A stretch of 64,000 nucleotides of DNA from assembly GCA_020091685.1 (NCBI GenBank), contig CM034605.1, forward strand, positions 6,159,519-6,223,518, written 5' to 3'. Below the pieces are notes generated by a model. The model was given only the letters and a program-made list of their open reading frames with translations. It made no database searches and was not told the DNA's origin. This DNA is from Lutjanus erythropterus (taxonomy: Eukaryota; Chordata; Actinopteri; Lutjaniformes; Lutjanidae). Within the stretch, counting starts at the first letter, position 1, and the number at the start of each line of letters is the position of its first letter. A program made the translations under genes and the position numbers. Positions 13,901-27,500 of the stretch are shown here, piece after piece.

Positions 13901-15545
13901 CATTTACTCACCATTTTTCTCTTCGGACAGAGGAAGGCATGACACTCCAGAGTTTCATTGTGTTGGCTCTGGACGATGTAGGCAAACACTTTGTCATGCA
14001 TCTTGTCCGCCGTACAATATGATATTCTGAACAAAAAACACACAAATACAAACATTTAATAAAAAGACTTTACAGAATCATCACAGATTAAGTGGAACCA
14101 TTGTGCAACTTCATCTGCACTAAGCCCTTAAGCTCGTCCAGCAATCTGACTCAAACCATTCAATCTAGTAACTGTTGTAGAAAAAAAATCTCTGACATCC
14201 AGTCTCACACAATCTCACTGCTCTGCACATGATCAAATACACACCCCAGCTGTGTGCAGGTACAGAGCTGAACAATGCCATGAATTTGAACCAAACACGT
14301 GCGCAGCAGACATCTGTGCTGTTTCGGACGCAATTTCTTTCTGCTTTTCAAACAAGTTACTCCCACTGTGTCCACCTGTTTAACCACCTTGACACACACA
14401 GAGCTTTAAATTACAGCTTTTAGATTGCGCCTGGCCCCTGTAAGGTACATGAAAAGACTCCTACAGACAGAGGTGATTGTTCATTTTCTTGTTGTAGTGT
14501 GGAAGGTCTTTGCCTGCGTTGAGATTTTTCTGTGCCTCAGCATGTGAGAGAGGTATCAGTCTTGCTTGTCAGTCTCAGGTGCAGAGCGAGGCTTTGAATT
14601 AAGCTGTAATGCTCCACAAATAGCTTTTCTCCACTATTTGATCACCATGTCATTACCGTAATACCAAAGTGACAGGCACACTGGCCAGTTGGGGAGGGAG
14701 ACCCAAAACGATGGAGGATGGTTATAATGAATGTCTGCCATCTGTCCTTCCTTTCCCCTTCGAGCATCAGCGCTGTGCTCAAACTTCACTGTGGGACTGT
14801 CACACACGCAGTTAACTAATGACTACAGAATATGAGGTGCAGAAATAATAAATAAATAACTAAAAGCAAAGGAAAAGTTTGGAGAGGCTTAAGAGTCACG
14901 ACTGCGATCCGCAAAACAACACAACCAAGATTTACGGGCAAATGTTTGGGCAGGAGGGCGTCAAGGAAATTGGTTGTCTAGGCAAATCCATTTCTTTTAT
15001 TGGTCGTCCATCTTCTCAGCAGATGTCTGGGGATGAGAGCTCCAATGGGGTGCGAGATACAACCAGCTGCTTTATGTCTTCACACCATCCCGAGGTCACA
15101 GCTGGACTCACCTCATGCAGCCAGCCTTTTAATCGCTGAGGTATTTACCTCCTATTCTTCAAATGGGAGAATCCATTATCAGTGCAGCGTTTTACTGGAG
15201 ATGCGCTGCCAAAGAAGCCAGTTGTATGCGTGCTAAAAGAAAAGCTGCTGTATGATTAATGAAAATGAAAATTTGTGATGAAAACAAGATTGGTTCAGAG
15301 GCTTGGCCCCCCTTGGTAGGTGCAGGAGAGTTGAAGCAAGGGCACAGACAGACAGACATGAATCAAAGATACTGTGTGAGGTGAAAGATACAGGTGCATG
15401 CTGGTGTTATAAAAACAACAGGAAGTTTGACCTGCTTATTTGGCCTTTTTACCAAGACAATCAGCAGCAGCAGTGGCTGTGACACACAGCTCAGGGAGGC
15501 AATTAAGGTAGTTAAGTTACAAGTAACAACTCAGATCAGTCAGAT

Positions 15546-15586
<41 letters not shown>

Positions 15587-18500
15587 TAAACATCCATCAG
15601 CTTAGAAATCTCATTAAAAATTACACTCCTTTAAACGCGGGTACAGAGGCTCTCGCCCAAGTGATGTGACACGAGATCTCGTGATACCTTCACAGTTGTG
15701 TTTACATGCTACCTGGAAGCGACTCAAACAACAGAGAGAGATCTGCTCAGAAATAGTGACTTGTTACACACAGAGTTGACTTTGCAAACTTTCAACAAAG
15801 AAGAAAATGTCAGAGGACTTCGACATAGAAGAGGAACATAATTTCTTTGCTGCTTGGGCGAGAGCTTGTGTATCCACTTCAGGCGTGTGCACGCCGATCT
15901 GGTCTGAGAAGCTACAGTAGATATTTAGGCTAAAAACATGGTGTAAATGGCGTGTTTTGGGGTCAAATTTTAATGTCACAGCTTACAGACACTTGGATTA
16001 CGCCACACGAGCAGTATGGAGACATTTTATGCTCTTTTTTTACATCTTAAAACTGGTCACCGTTCACTTCAATTGTACTGGATTTGACTGCAACGCTGTT
16101 TTCCACTGAAGCTCCAGGAGTGTTTTGTGAACTGGAGATCTTCACCCATCCTCACATCAGCACAGGGGTGAGTAGATATTGAGTGAAATTTCATTTCTGG
16201 GTGAACTATCACTTTAAGTAATTCAGTGATAGCTGTCTGTACATCCACGGGTTCACTGCAAACAGGAACTGATAATAGCTAATTCGGCAAACTTTTAACG
16301 GTTCCCGTCAGAGAACGTATTTTCCAGTCATCATTTTTCTTTCAGGGACTTTTCATCATGATATTATTGTACCTTGTGATTTTAGTATCATTACATTCTT
16401 ATTAGCTAAAGCTACTGGTTTGACTACTGGACTGTAGGTCAGACAAAAACAATTTTAAAGGCAAATTTGTCAGTAGAATTTGTCAGTTGCTGTGTGCAAA
16501 TGCACCAGAAAGATATTTGAATGTTGCATCTCATTCCCAGGATGTCAAATACCAACATTATACATTAATTATTTTTGAATGAACCTATGCATGTTTTTCT
16601 TTTTTTTTTGGGGGGGGGGGGGGTAAATCCTGCATAGCTTGGTTTTAAGGAAACTGTGAGGAGTATTTCTCCATATTTTCTGACATGTTATATCAAACAA
16701 TGAAACGGTCATCAGATTAATCCTTAGCTGCAGCCTGAATCAAATTTGCACAGGACTATAATTGATTTCCGTCAGTGTCTGTTCAGTTTGATCTTCATGT
16801 TTCTGGATGCACTTAAAACGTACAGCAACATACACACCGTATCAAATCAATCTGGTCGACGTTCGTCTTAATCTCAGACACAACCCAGCACTGTAGAGAC
16901 CAGATTTTTAATATAGATAAACGCTGATCACTCTAAGCTGCACAGCCAGGAAGCAGTTGTTCAATAATGAGTGATGCAAAATTGAACAGGTGGGAAAAAT
17001 CAAACTCTAAAATAGAGGAACATCTCAATGTGACACTGGAAAGTCAGAAGCATAGTCTGTGTAGACAACCTGTAAATAAATCTGTTCGAGGATAACTTTA
17101 GACAACTGTCAACTGTTGAGATTTTGTCCTCAATCTGCCAGCTTTAAGAAGAAATTATTCAACATAAGCCTATTCATGCTTGGAAAAATGATGGAAAGTC
17201 CCGTCTCTCCTTGATATGTAGACTCATAAATGCGGAATTTTAGAAAAGTGATTCAAGCTTGGCTCATAAGCTCGAGGCCAATGGAGGTTAGGCAGCTTTA
17301 AGCATGCAGGCTGCGGCAGGCAAGTGAGATCTGTAGGCATTTACTAGAGAGAATATGTCTGTGTGTGAGTGTGTGTGTCAAACTCAGACATACAGCTGTT
17401 GTACTGCTCCTGTGAGAGTTGAGATTGATGAGATAAACTGCTGATAGACTGAGTGCTCTCAGACACACACATACAGAAACTCTTTGCACTGCTTTGGAGT
17501 ACCACACCTCCTTGGACTCACATCCATCCAATGATGGATGAGAGCAATGGGGGAATAACAACTTTTGTTTTATTGTAGGTGATAAGGACAGGCTTAGGGT
17601 GGACGTATTTCATAACTGGGGTCACCTAGCTCAGTCAGGGACACAGAATGTGTTTGTAAGAGTCCAAAGAGGAGGACTGACCTGTATATGGAGATGTTTT
17701 CTATCAGCTGGTTGGAGGCACTGTCGTAAAGGATGATTCCTCGTGGGGAGACCTTTAATGTGACTTTCTGGAGTTTTTTTCCACTTGCTTTGGCCTGGAA
17801 GGAAGGGGATACGGAGGAAGAAAGGATGGAGAAAAGAGGTTGTAAGAGTGAGACAGAGGGATGTGAAAGAAAAAAAAACAATCTAGCTAAATGTCAACCT
17901 TGTATTCATGCAAATTACAAGTCTGACTGCTAATTTTTGATCAAGTCAGGCTCAGCAAATTAAAAACCACAGACACCAGGGATATAATATACTAAAACAA
18001 TAAAGTTTCAGAGCAAATTTCCTGTCATCAAGCTGTCATGGAATGCAGACTGTAGATTACAAGATGTCAATCAAAAGATAAGTTAATTTTATTAAGACAT
18101 GACAGACCTTTGAATCAAACACTGCAGAGCTGCTGATTAAAGGGATTAAAGGGATAACTCATATTATTTGAAGTGGGTAGCTGGTTCCAATAAGAAAATG
18201 CAGTGATTTAAGCCAGATATCACTCTCTGTAAACCAACCAAACTCCATGGGTAAAATCAGAACTCTTACCTTGCAGAACACGACAGTTGCTTGTCTACAG
18301 TTGCCTTGTTTATGTTATTGTGTGTGACTTCACTGGATCTGAACTATCATTTTAAAACACCTTAGTATCAAAATAACACATACAAACATAACAGATTGAA
18401 GCAGTGGTATACCAGCAGCTCACGTTTTACTAAGTAAAAATACTGATTTTGCCTATGGACTTGAAATATTTGGCTTGTACAACAAATTTAGCTGTTGTAC

Positions 18501-21500
18501 ATCAGAAAAAGCTGTCTGATAGCCGGTGCTTCCACTCCTCTTTAATGAAGGGCGAGCTGAATGGCATCTACTGTAGCTAAAACACCGACTTTCAGTAAGT
18601 ACCTCATACAACCCTACATCAAATAATCTGAACTACCCCTTTAACAACAGAAAGATATACATATACAATAAGCCAATTAAGAAAAACATCGTCAAAACAA
18701 ACACACAAACACATTTGAATGGAGATTTTTAGTAGCTCAACAATAACAAGCATATCACATCCAATCCAGCATAAATGACAACATTTCTAACTATAAGGGA
18801 CAACCCATTACTTTACACTAAGTCCACCTATTACACTCTATGACAAGTTAAAAAATATCCCATTCAGCAGCCTAACATCCTTTTCAGAGGGACACCAAGG
18901 GCAGCCAACAGATTAGGCCCAATCAGAGCCTCTGCCTTGCTCTCCATACATCACCATGTCCCGAGTCCCACCATTCTGCCGCCGCTAACTTCATTATCCA
19001 CTGAGCTGCCAGATCCAATAACATTAAGCCTTTTCTACCATGATAAAGCTGCCTGAGCCATATACTGAGCAACAGTGTCCAAACTAATTGCATCCTCCTC
19101 TAAATGTCAGCCTGGGCCTCAGGGAGGGAAAGTAGGCAGGCAAGCAGTCACTTTTCACCAAGGTGTCAGTCAGGTCATAAACAGCGGAAAACCACTGGAT
19201 GACTATGATTTCCAAGTTGCCGAGGTGATGATGTGGGAAAGATATTATATGCCTATATTTTCTGGGAATAGTTTTCTCAGTGTTTAAGCTATTCCAGTCG
19301 TGTGTGTCTTGCCTGCTGCAAGTGTGTCGGCATGTGTGTCGTCTCTCACCGTGGCCACTATTCTCTTGACAGCAGCTGCAGACAGCTCCTCTCCTTTGGG
19401 CTGCTCCACCATCGTGACCCCCAGGTACTTGAGTTGGAACACCATACCCTCCAGAAGGGTCTCCCTCGTGTCCGTCCAGTTCTCTGGAAGCTCTGCAAAT
19501 GAGAGAGACATGCACCAGTGACACTTCTGCTCGCCAGCAACCCTGCTGCTTGTACTGTGAGGAAGGCCAAGAGATACTCGGTCAGACATGTGTCAGTACA
19601 GCACAACGTTCTCTCAGTCCACTTGTAGGATGTAGACTCAGCTGCTTTAGATGTGACAGTAGTCAACTAATATCTTAAGTATTGGTGTGTTTCTATTAGA
19701 TATTAATGTGAAATTTTTGTCAGAATTAGGGTATGAATTATTGAGTTATAACCAAAAATGTGTTTTGTGAGGTCAAACTGACCTTGACTTTTGACCTCCA
19801 AATTCTAATCAGTTCATGTGGACATTTGTACCAAATTAGAAGTTCTGTCCATGTGTTCCTGAGATACTGCATTCACAAGGATGGGACCAATGAACAACCT
19901 GAATACAGCAACAGCAGTGACCGGAGACAAAAAGATAGAAGATAGAAGATATTTAAATCCCAAACTGCCACCATAATTCCTGTCCAGGTAGCCAGAAACA
20001 ATGCAGCTCTTGCCTAGTTTTGTGTGAAGCAAGAAAACTTGTCTTTATGTATGAGGATTAGGGGAGTCACGATCCACAATTCAATTTAACTTTCAGTTTT
20101 AAGGTCACAATTCAATCTAAACTATTTTTTTAGCATGGTTAAGTGTTCTGTCTTTGGTTTCTATTATGAAACTGAAAGCTATTTTTTTTTTCAGTTCAGT
20201 GCCACACTAAAGTCCTACTTCAGCCAATGTGAATCTCAGTGTTTAGCTCAGAGATTTTTAAGTGGGAGACAGGCTACCCCAGGTGGGCTCCAAACAGTTT
20301 CTGGGGAGGCTCAGCGAATGGACCAGTACATTAGTTATTACATTTCTTATCAAAAGGAGATCACACAGTATGCGTGTGCTTTGGTTAATTAAATAGTTCA
20401 GAGATACAGTATTGAGGAATGCTACTGTTTTCCACTTTCCAAGAGTCAGAAGCAAATAAATTCCCTTATATTAAGCTATCCTGGCTAAATTGTTGAGGGT
20501 CTGAGATCAAATAAAAATAATCATGATCAATAGATTTCAAGGAATTGAGTGAAAGTAAGCAATTAAACTGAGGGGGGTTCCACACAATCAGAGAAAGTTA
20601 AAGCGTCTGTATATATTGCACATAGTTCAGTTCTAAAATCTCAGTGCACCACAAAGCATCTCTCCTGTCGGGCTGCTGTCAGTGCTGCCAGCCGACGTGT
20701 CAATCATAGTGGACGGCAGCAGTAGAGGAGGTTGTACATCCGTCTGGTTCACCATAACAGAGAACGTCACATACAGCCAACAGACTGCGCTGCCCTGCCT
20801 CACGCTGCTCTCCGTGTCTATCACCCTTCTCCGTTTGCATCAGTTAGTTTTGTGGTCATTTTGAGATTTGGTCTGTAGTTCATAGCCTGTCATGATGTTG
20901 CTCCTGCATTGCTCTGTGTACAATGATGCAGCTGAAAAACAAAAGTACAGAGATTTGTCTGACAAAAAGATAGTCGAGTCAGGGTCTTCTCAACTGATGA
21001 CTTGAACTATGGGATCTTCAGGCACAGTCCTACAGAAGGTAACATTAATATGGTCAAGGGAGAAAAGGTTATTGGTTATTTCAAAATGCCAATTTGGTAA
21101 AAGGGTTGAAATCTTTTTATCCATACAGTTAGACGTCTATGAGGACATTCTGGGATTTAAACATGTTTTCCACTAACATTTTCTGCAGCTGCTTCACAGT
21201 CTTCAAGATAAGTTGACTGTCACGAAGTAGGTAGTGTTCAGAGAAAGTGCTTAACTACAGTCACTGCTGATGGCTCAGTTTAGGTTTGTGAGGTTTTTTG
21301 CAGGGTTTTGTTGAATGCAGTGGCTATACAAGAAACATGGTTAGCTAAAGAGATACATTCAAGAAAAACAAATCAGTCAATCAGTGGTGGTATTTGGAAT
21401 AACCATGTTTGAACCATTTTAAACTAGGTGTCAAATACATGTTCAAGAGAGAAAACTGGTCCTCTTGACTGTTTGCCAGAACTCATTTACAATCCTGCCA

Positions 21501-24500
21501 ACTACTCCCGGCAAAGTCATTCATAAAAGATAATCTCCTCCGGCATATCAGAGAATGACCCTTATCCAGGACTCAATATTGTAGATTTTTCTGGAGAAAG
21601 AAACACTGCAGTTCTGACTTCTTTTATCACAGGACTGCTGGGTGAGCTGCTCGAGGCCATGTCCTTCTCCTCATATTATATCAGAATGAAGATATCCAGG
21701 GTGCCTGGTCATAAGACTTCACCACAGAAAAGGGAGAGAGGGAGCAGTGAAAGAGACAACAACTTGTGTGAACCAGAAAACCTTAAACAACACCAAATAC
21801 ATCATTAAAGCTCATGTTAGAATTATACTGACAGTCAACACCAGATCTTAAATATTCAGCAGCTTTCAAACTGACCAAATATGAGATGACAAGGAACCAG
21901 CTGCACAAACGGTTTTCTGATACAGCCAAAACAGGAACAACGAGGGTGGAAGTTCACACAAGTAGATATGAAACCGCTTCTTCAGTATTTAGCTATTGGC
22001 TCCGACAATAAACATGCCCACTTTTCCTTGAAGCTCATAAAAAGTTTATGGAACTGCTACATTGAGGTGTGATCATGAGTGAGGGCAAACAGATCCATTT
22101 GTCTTCTCAAAAGGTCCATCAGAAAACACAATCAACATCATCACACCCTCCCTCCCGCCTCCTGGGTGGTTTTCTTGGCATATTATCTGCAGAGGGACCT
22201 ACCCTCCACCACCATGTTTTTCTCTACAGGGATGTGCAGGGGCTACAAATGGTAAAAAAAAAAAAAAGCTTCTCCTCATGTGCTTCACTATACTTTCGTG
22301 GGTCTCAAATTCTGGGCTAACCCCAAAAAGCTTTCTTGACAGATGAGTGTTTACTGAATGAATAATTCTGTCATACATTTTGTAACTTAATTGATTGGCA
22401 GAAAATTATTATGGGTGGGGAATAAATTTGACACAGCATAATATTACAATAATTTGTGTGGCTGTACTTTATGGATGTCAAGTATCAATCTTTAATTATA
22501 GAAATGATTAATATCGCAAATCCAAATTAAGCTGTTTGGTAATAGAATAATAAAATGAGTTGCATCTTCTGTTTATTAGGTAATAATGAGTATTTTTCTG
22601 GTGAGGTCACAGTCAGCGAGACTGGTAGGTTTTTATGACAATTTTTGTCAGTCGGCCTGCTTAACAGTCCTGTTTTGTTGCAATATAAATGACTGAAGTA
22701 AGATGAACAGGCTACAAACTATCTCATTAGATAAAATAGAACATCTTCCTTTGAGGAATTTGCAGTTGCAAAAAGGTAATAAATTGAAATATATGTTATT
22801 GCAATACTCAGCATATCACAAAATACTTAAACTTGCAATAATATCGTATTATGACTTAAACCTAAAATTATTGGCCACTTTTTTGATAATTGCTTAATTA
22901 TTTAAGTCAGTTTTTAGCAAATAGTCATATATTCACTGGTTCTGGCTAACAAAACTGCTACCTTGTGGTCGAGGGTTTAAACAAAACACTAAACAATCAT
23001 GATAACATGACAGTGTTTTTGAGAATTGATACAGTATCACAAAACATAACATTGCAATCCTCGAATGTGTCGATATTTTCTTAAACCCCTACTTATTAAG
23101 CTTTTATTAAGCAATGCATTTAGTACCCAATTTATCAGCTCTTTATGATGGATTTGCATTTCCAGTTTACATCTAAAAAAAATGTCAGACTTATTTCAAG
23201 GTGTTTACAACTATGCAATACTATTCTTCTATAAAATGGCCAATCGTCAGTTCAGTAAGCAAAATATTTTTAAGCCTTTTGAATGCAATTATACTGTGTG
23301 ATCACTGGCTTAAGAACCCATATCGTTTAGGGAACATAAACCACTTGGAAGAGGCAACCTATAATATCCCTCTCTCTTCCAGCTAAACCAAGCAAACTGT
23401 GCGTGGTTACGGAGAAGGGTTTATAATGGTCTAAATGTAGCTCTAACCAAACCCATACTTAAATAATGGGTGAGTCTGACGGTGAACACCCACTCTGAGG
23501 TCAAGGTCTTTGAGCTCCTAAGTGTGGGGAGCAGATCAGGCTGTCCTCCACGGCTGCTCCTGTAGTTACATTAGTGCTTAGATAAGTAGCACCCTGACTG
23601 TAATATAATCTGTGGCGAGGAATCATTAGTGTCTATTCATAACCTAAATCAAGTTACCAAGTGGCCCATAAATGTCCATTATGAGGTACAGCCACTTAGG
23701 ATATTTGCAGACAGTTACACAAATATGATGGGGGATAATGCAGGCCTTACCTCAGCCGGCATGACATTTCTAACCTTTAGTACTCGCTTGTATTTGTAAA
23801 AGCAGCAGTGAACCCGAGTTCAGAGATTTTCAGTGTTTACAGAAGGCAAAATTGCTGACAGGTCTTGCTTTGCTGAATTTCAGCAATCTGTCAGATGGGC
23901 TTTGAAAATGCTCTGAGTGATTCGGGGCTTAGGAGGGATGTCATTCACGTAATGCAGCTGCAGCACCAGGCTTGTGCTGGTCCAGCGGAGATATCAGAAT
24001 CAAGCCTCCACACTTCAACTGCCCACATTAATGCTTGCAGGAGCGAAGTCTCTGGGGATGACCAGTAGTTCACCCTGACTGCAGCATCTTAGGAATCCCC
24101 ACATCCTAAGAGATCCTGAGCAAGCTACTGGAAGACTAGACTACGCAGATGATGGGAAATCTTAAGTCAAGCCTGCCTGACATAGATGAATCAATTAAAA
24201 TTCTGCAAAAAACCCTTCTGTGAGCAATGAAACAACAGCTTTATTCAAAAACTGACACAATAGCAGTCAAATTGAACAAAAATAGCTCTGTTTCGTAGCT
24301 ATTTTTAGAATGGTGCATATACCCGGAGTGCTGCTTTGTATGGAAGAATAATCCATTTTCATATTGGTCACATTTGCATTTACACAACCAACCCCCCACC
24401 CAACACCACCAGCGGCAGCAGCAGCAGCCCCCTCCATGGCAGCTCTCTGCAGCTGCGGTGCTGATTAGAGCAAACTTCAAAGGCTTCTCGGCTACGCTGG

Positions 24501-27500
24501 AGCTCTGGCTGGTCAGTGAGCACTGCTCTCGCCCGGGTGACACTGCCTGTAAATGAGCCAGAGAGAGCAGGCAGCGGAGCACTGATGTTTGCTGAGTGGA
24601 GGGGGACGGGATAGGGGAAGCAGGTAGAGAGGCCTGAGCTGCTGCCAACATTAGTGAGTGTTAAAATGTGCAAAGGAGGTTTGTTTAACCAATCACCTTC
24701 AAAGAATAATGTGGATAATGAATCAGCAGGGTTCATTCAGTCTTCACAAGGCCAGGTACCTGCACCCTGGTCCTCTGGAAAAATTTTTACAGCCGCCCTG
24801 CTCACCACCTCTACAAACACACATGCCATTACATAAATATCAACCACACCACAAAACAAACACTGACGCCAGGCAAGGGAAATATGTGTAACGAGAAAAG
24901 ACTCAGTGAGGAGGAACAACACAAATATCTGCTGGCTGACCGCCAATGATGGGGGATTGAAAAATAAGAATTCCCAGCATCTGTCAACATCAGATTAACT
25001 TCCATATGAGACTCTTCTTGACGATGGGTTTTCTAAATAAAGAAACATTAAAGCCCTCAAACACAACAGTGACAATCTCCTTTGCTGTGTTGTTGGGTTT
25101 TTGCAGGAAAAAATACTAACAAAAAAATTTGTCCCAAAAGGAAAATCCTCCCTAAAACACAATTCATATACAGTGGTGTGAGTACTTTACATGACTTTGA
25201 TCATACAGTACAATCAGTATTCATGAACATGTAGGGCTGCCCCCCTGAAAGTTGAATATTCAAATCATCAGTCTGAGACCCCTCAGTCGACTGAGGATCT
25301 GATGAAAGACGGGGCCACGAATGGTTGATAAAGAAGTTTCAGCTCTTGCTTTTTAGCTGCATCACTGTACACAGAGCAATGCAACAGCATAGCAGGCTGT
25401 TAACTTTACAAATCGAGTCATGATATCACCACAAGCGACAAAACTAGCTGATGAAAGCAAAGAAGGGTGATAAAAACTGCGTGTGACACACTGTCAGCCA
25501 CTTCAGCGCACTGTGGGACGAGCAGGCCAGGTGATGTGCTACAGTGGCTAACAGCAACCCAGGAGAGATGCTCAATGATACCTGGACTAACAGCAGGAGA
25601 ATGCACACTTTTACTTTCTCCACTTTCTTTCACCACTTGTTTCAACAAGGACACCTTCAGAGCTGACTTGTCTGAACTTGGGGTAGACAACAGTCTCAGC
25701 ATGCATTTTGCCAACTTGAACATTTGATCCGGATGGTCATGTTGGCAGCAAGCAGGCCACTCCTGATACGGTCACCATCTCCCATCATCCCCAGTAAGTG
25801 CTGCTTGACAAACAATTTTGTATTTTATTGGTTTATTGGTATTAAGTTAAACTATCCATAATTACACACTTCATGTGCACATTGTGTTGTGATAACCCTC
25901 GGTGTAGCAGTGTGCCATACTCTTAGCTCTGACATAAAAATCCACTGGCAGCCATTCATTGAGGCGTAATCAGCCTGTAATCACACAGCCAGTGTGAAGT
26001 CCACTCTGCCAGTCAGACGGAAACCTGCTCCCATCCCTCTGTCTCCCCCTGTCTCAGACAAGTCTCAACACTCTGCTGCTGGCAAGACTCGGCCAGGAGC
26101 AGAGGCGAGGAACAACGACAGCACATGCAGCTATTTCCTCATTCTGCAGCTCACCTCACCTGAACTGCACTGCAAGTCTACAAAACTTCAAAATTTCTAT
26201 ATCACATTGTCAACTGAGTGGAGTGTAAAAAGAACATCAGACTTCTGGATCAAATGTTCACGTAAATGAGTGCGATTAGAAGTCATTACAGCAGTGAGGT
26301 TTCTTCACAATGAATGTGTCTTGTGGCATTGTAGTCTGCATGTGTTCAAGTTCCTGAAACCCGTGGTATTTCAACGCAATTACCATTTGAAGCAAAGAGG
26401 TTTGCACATCAATTAAAAAACAGGAAGGAGTTATTCAAGACTCGGCTTATGCCAACTACCACCTGTCCCCATTACTTGTGTTTTGCTAGACTTTTCTCTG
26501 ATATGAAAATGAACACTGCTATCCCAAGGAGTAGCCAGAAGTTACAGAATTCAGGCAGGTTATTGGAATTGCAAGGTTTATTGAGCCTGTGAGCAGAAAC
26601 CAAGACAGAGAGTCTGTCTGTTTGACGGCACTATCCATCTAACCAGGATGTGGTCATCAGACTCCTCCGGTGGTTACACAAGACTGTTGCGGGAGAAATC
26701 ACACTAGAAAAAGGCCTTAACCTCTTCTTTAAGATCCAATCATTTGAGTCTATTCATAAGCCAGGACTTTTCATTAAGTTTTAATAACACTAAAACTACA
26801 GAGGCAGTTGGGCCCTTTTGATGCAACAAGAGATCTGGAGAGGCAAGACGGCACAGAGGTCTCTGGGAATTATAATCAAAGGGATTTGAGGGCTGAGGCT
26901 GTGCAGAAGAAGAGCATGAGAAGGGGGTGGTGGATGTAGATGTGGTGGGTATTTTTGGTTAAAGACAACATAGAGGAAATGAAGCAGGCGATTTGGATGA
27001 GGGAGGGTCAGAGAGGATCGCTATCGCTTTCCCTGTCAACAACCAGCGACGTTGACAGTAATGAGGAAGGGAGATCTGCTCCTCCTTTCCTTGCCTCTGC
27101 AAGAAGGGAAGGCAACAGACAGACAGGCATAAGATGGGCAGAGGCAGTGAGACATTCATGACTGAAAAGCAAGTGGATAAAAGAGAAAAAGAAAGTGAGG
27201 TAATCTGGGAATAAAAATAAAATGCCAGGAAAATATGCAAATGAAGGCAGCGAGTCAAAATTCCCACCATAAATTCACATGCGTACACACAACAAATCTA
27301 ATGGACAATTAGGGGGATGCAACAGTTTAATCACCGTGGAAACAGCGAGAGCACTCTGCTATGTTGTCAGTGCGGGCTAAATAATGTAGTTGATACTCTG
27401 GGGCTGGCAGAGAGGGAGTTGTGCATGCAGTGACACAGGCATGAAAACACAAATCACCACAGTGTCATCCTGACAACTCCTGCAATCTAGTTTGCTTCCA

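Larger units (their letters stand above)
14027..17681 (-). other. ldlrap1 intron 3
   Basis: Intron of about 3.7 kb. It holds a (CA)18 microsatellite at 15549-15584, a transposon remnant at about 15655-16218, and a T-run followed by 14 G at 16610-16623. No gene seen. Confidence 0.6.

Noticed and set aside
24241..24651. 136-codon minus-strand open frame in ldlrap1 intron 1
   Set aside because: No recognisable domain, contains Cys runs from a GCT/CCT-rich stretch, and no convincing splice or promoter context.
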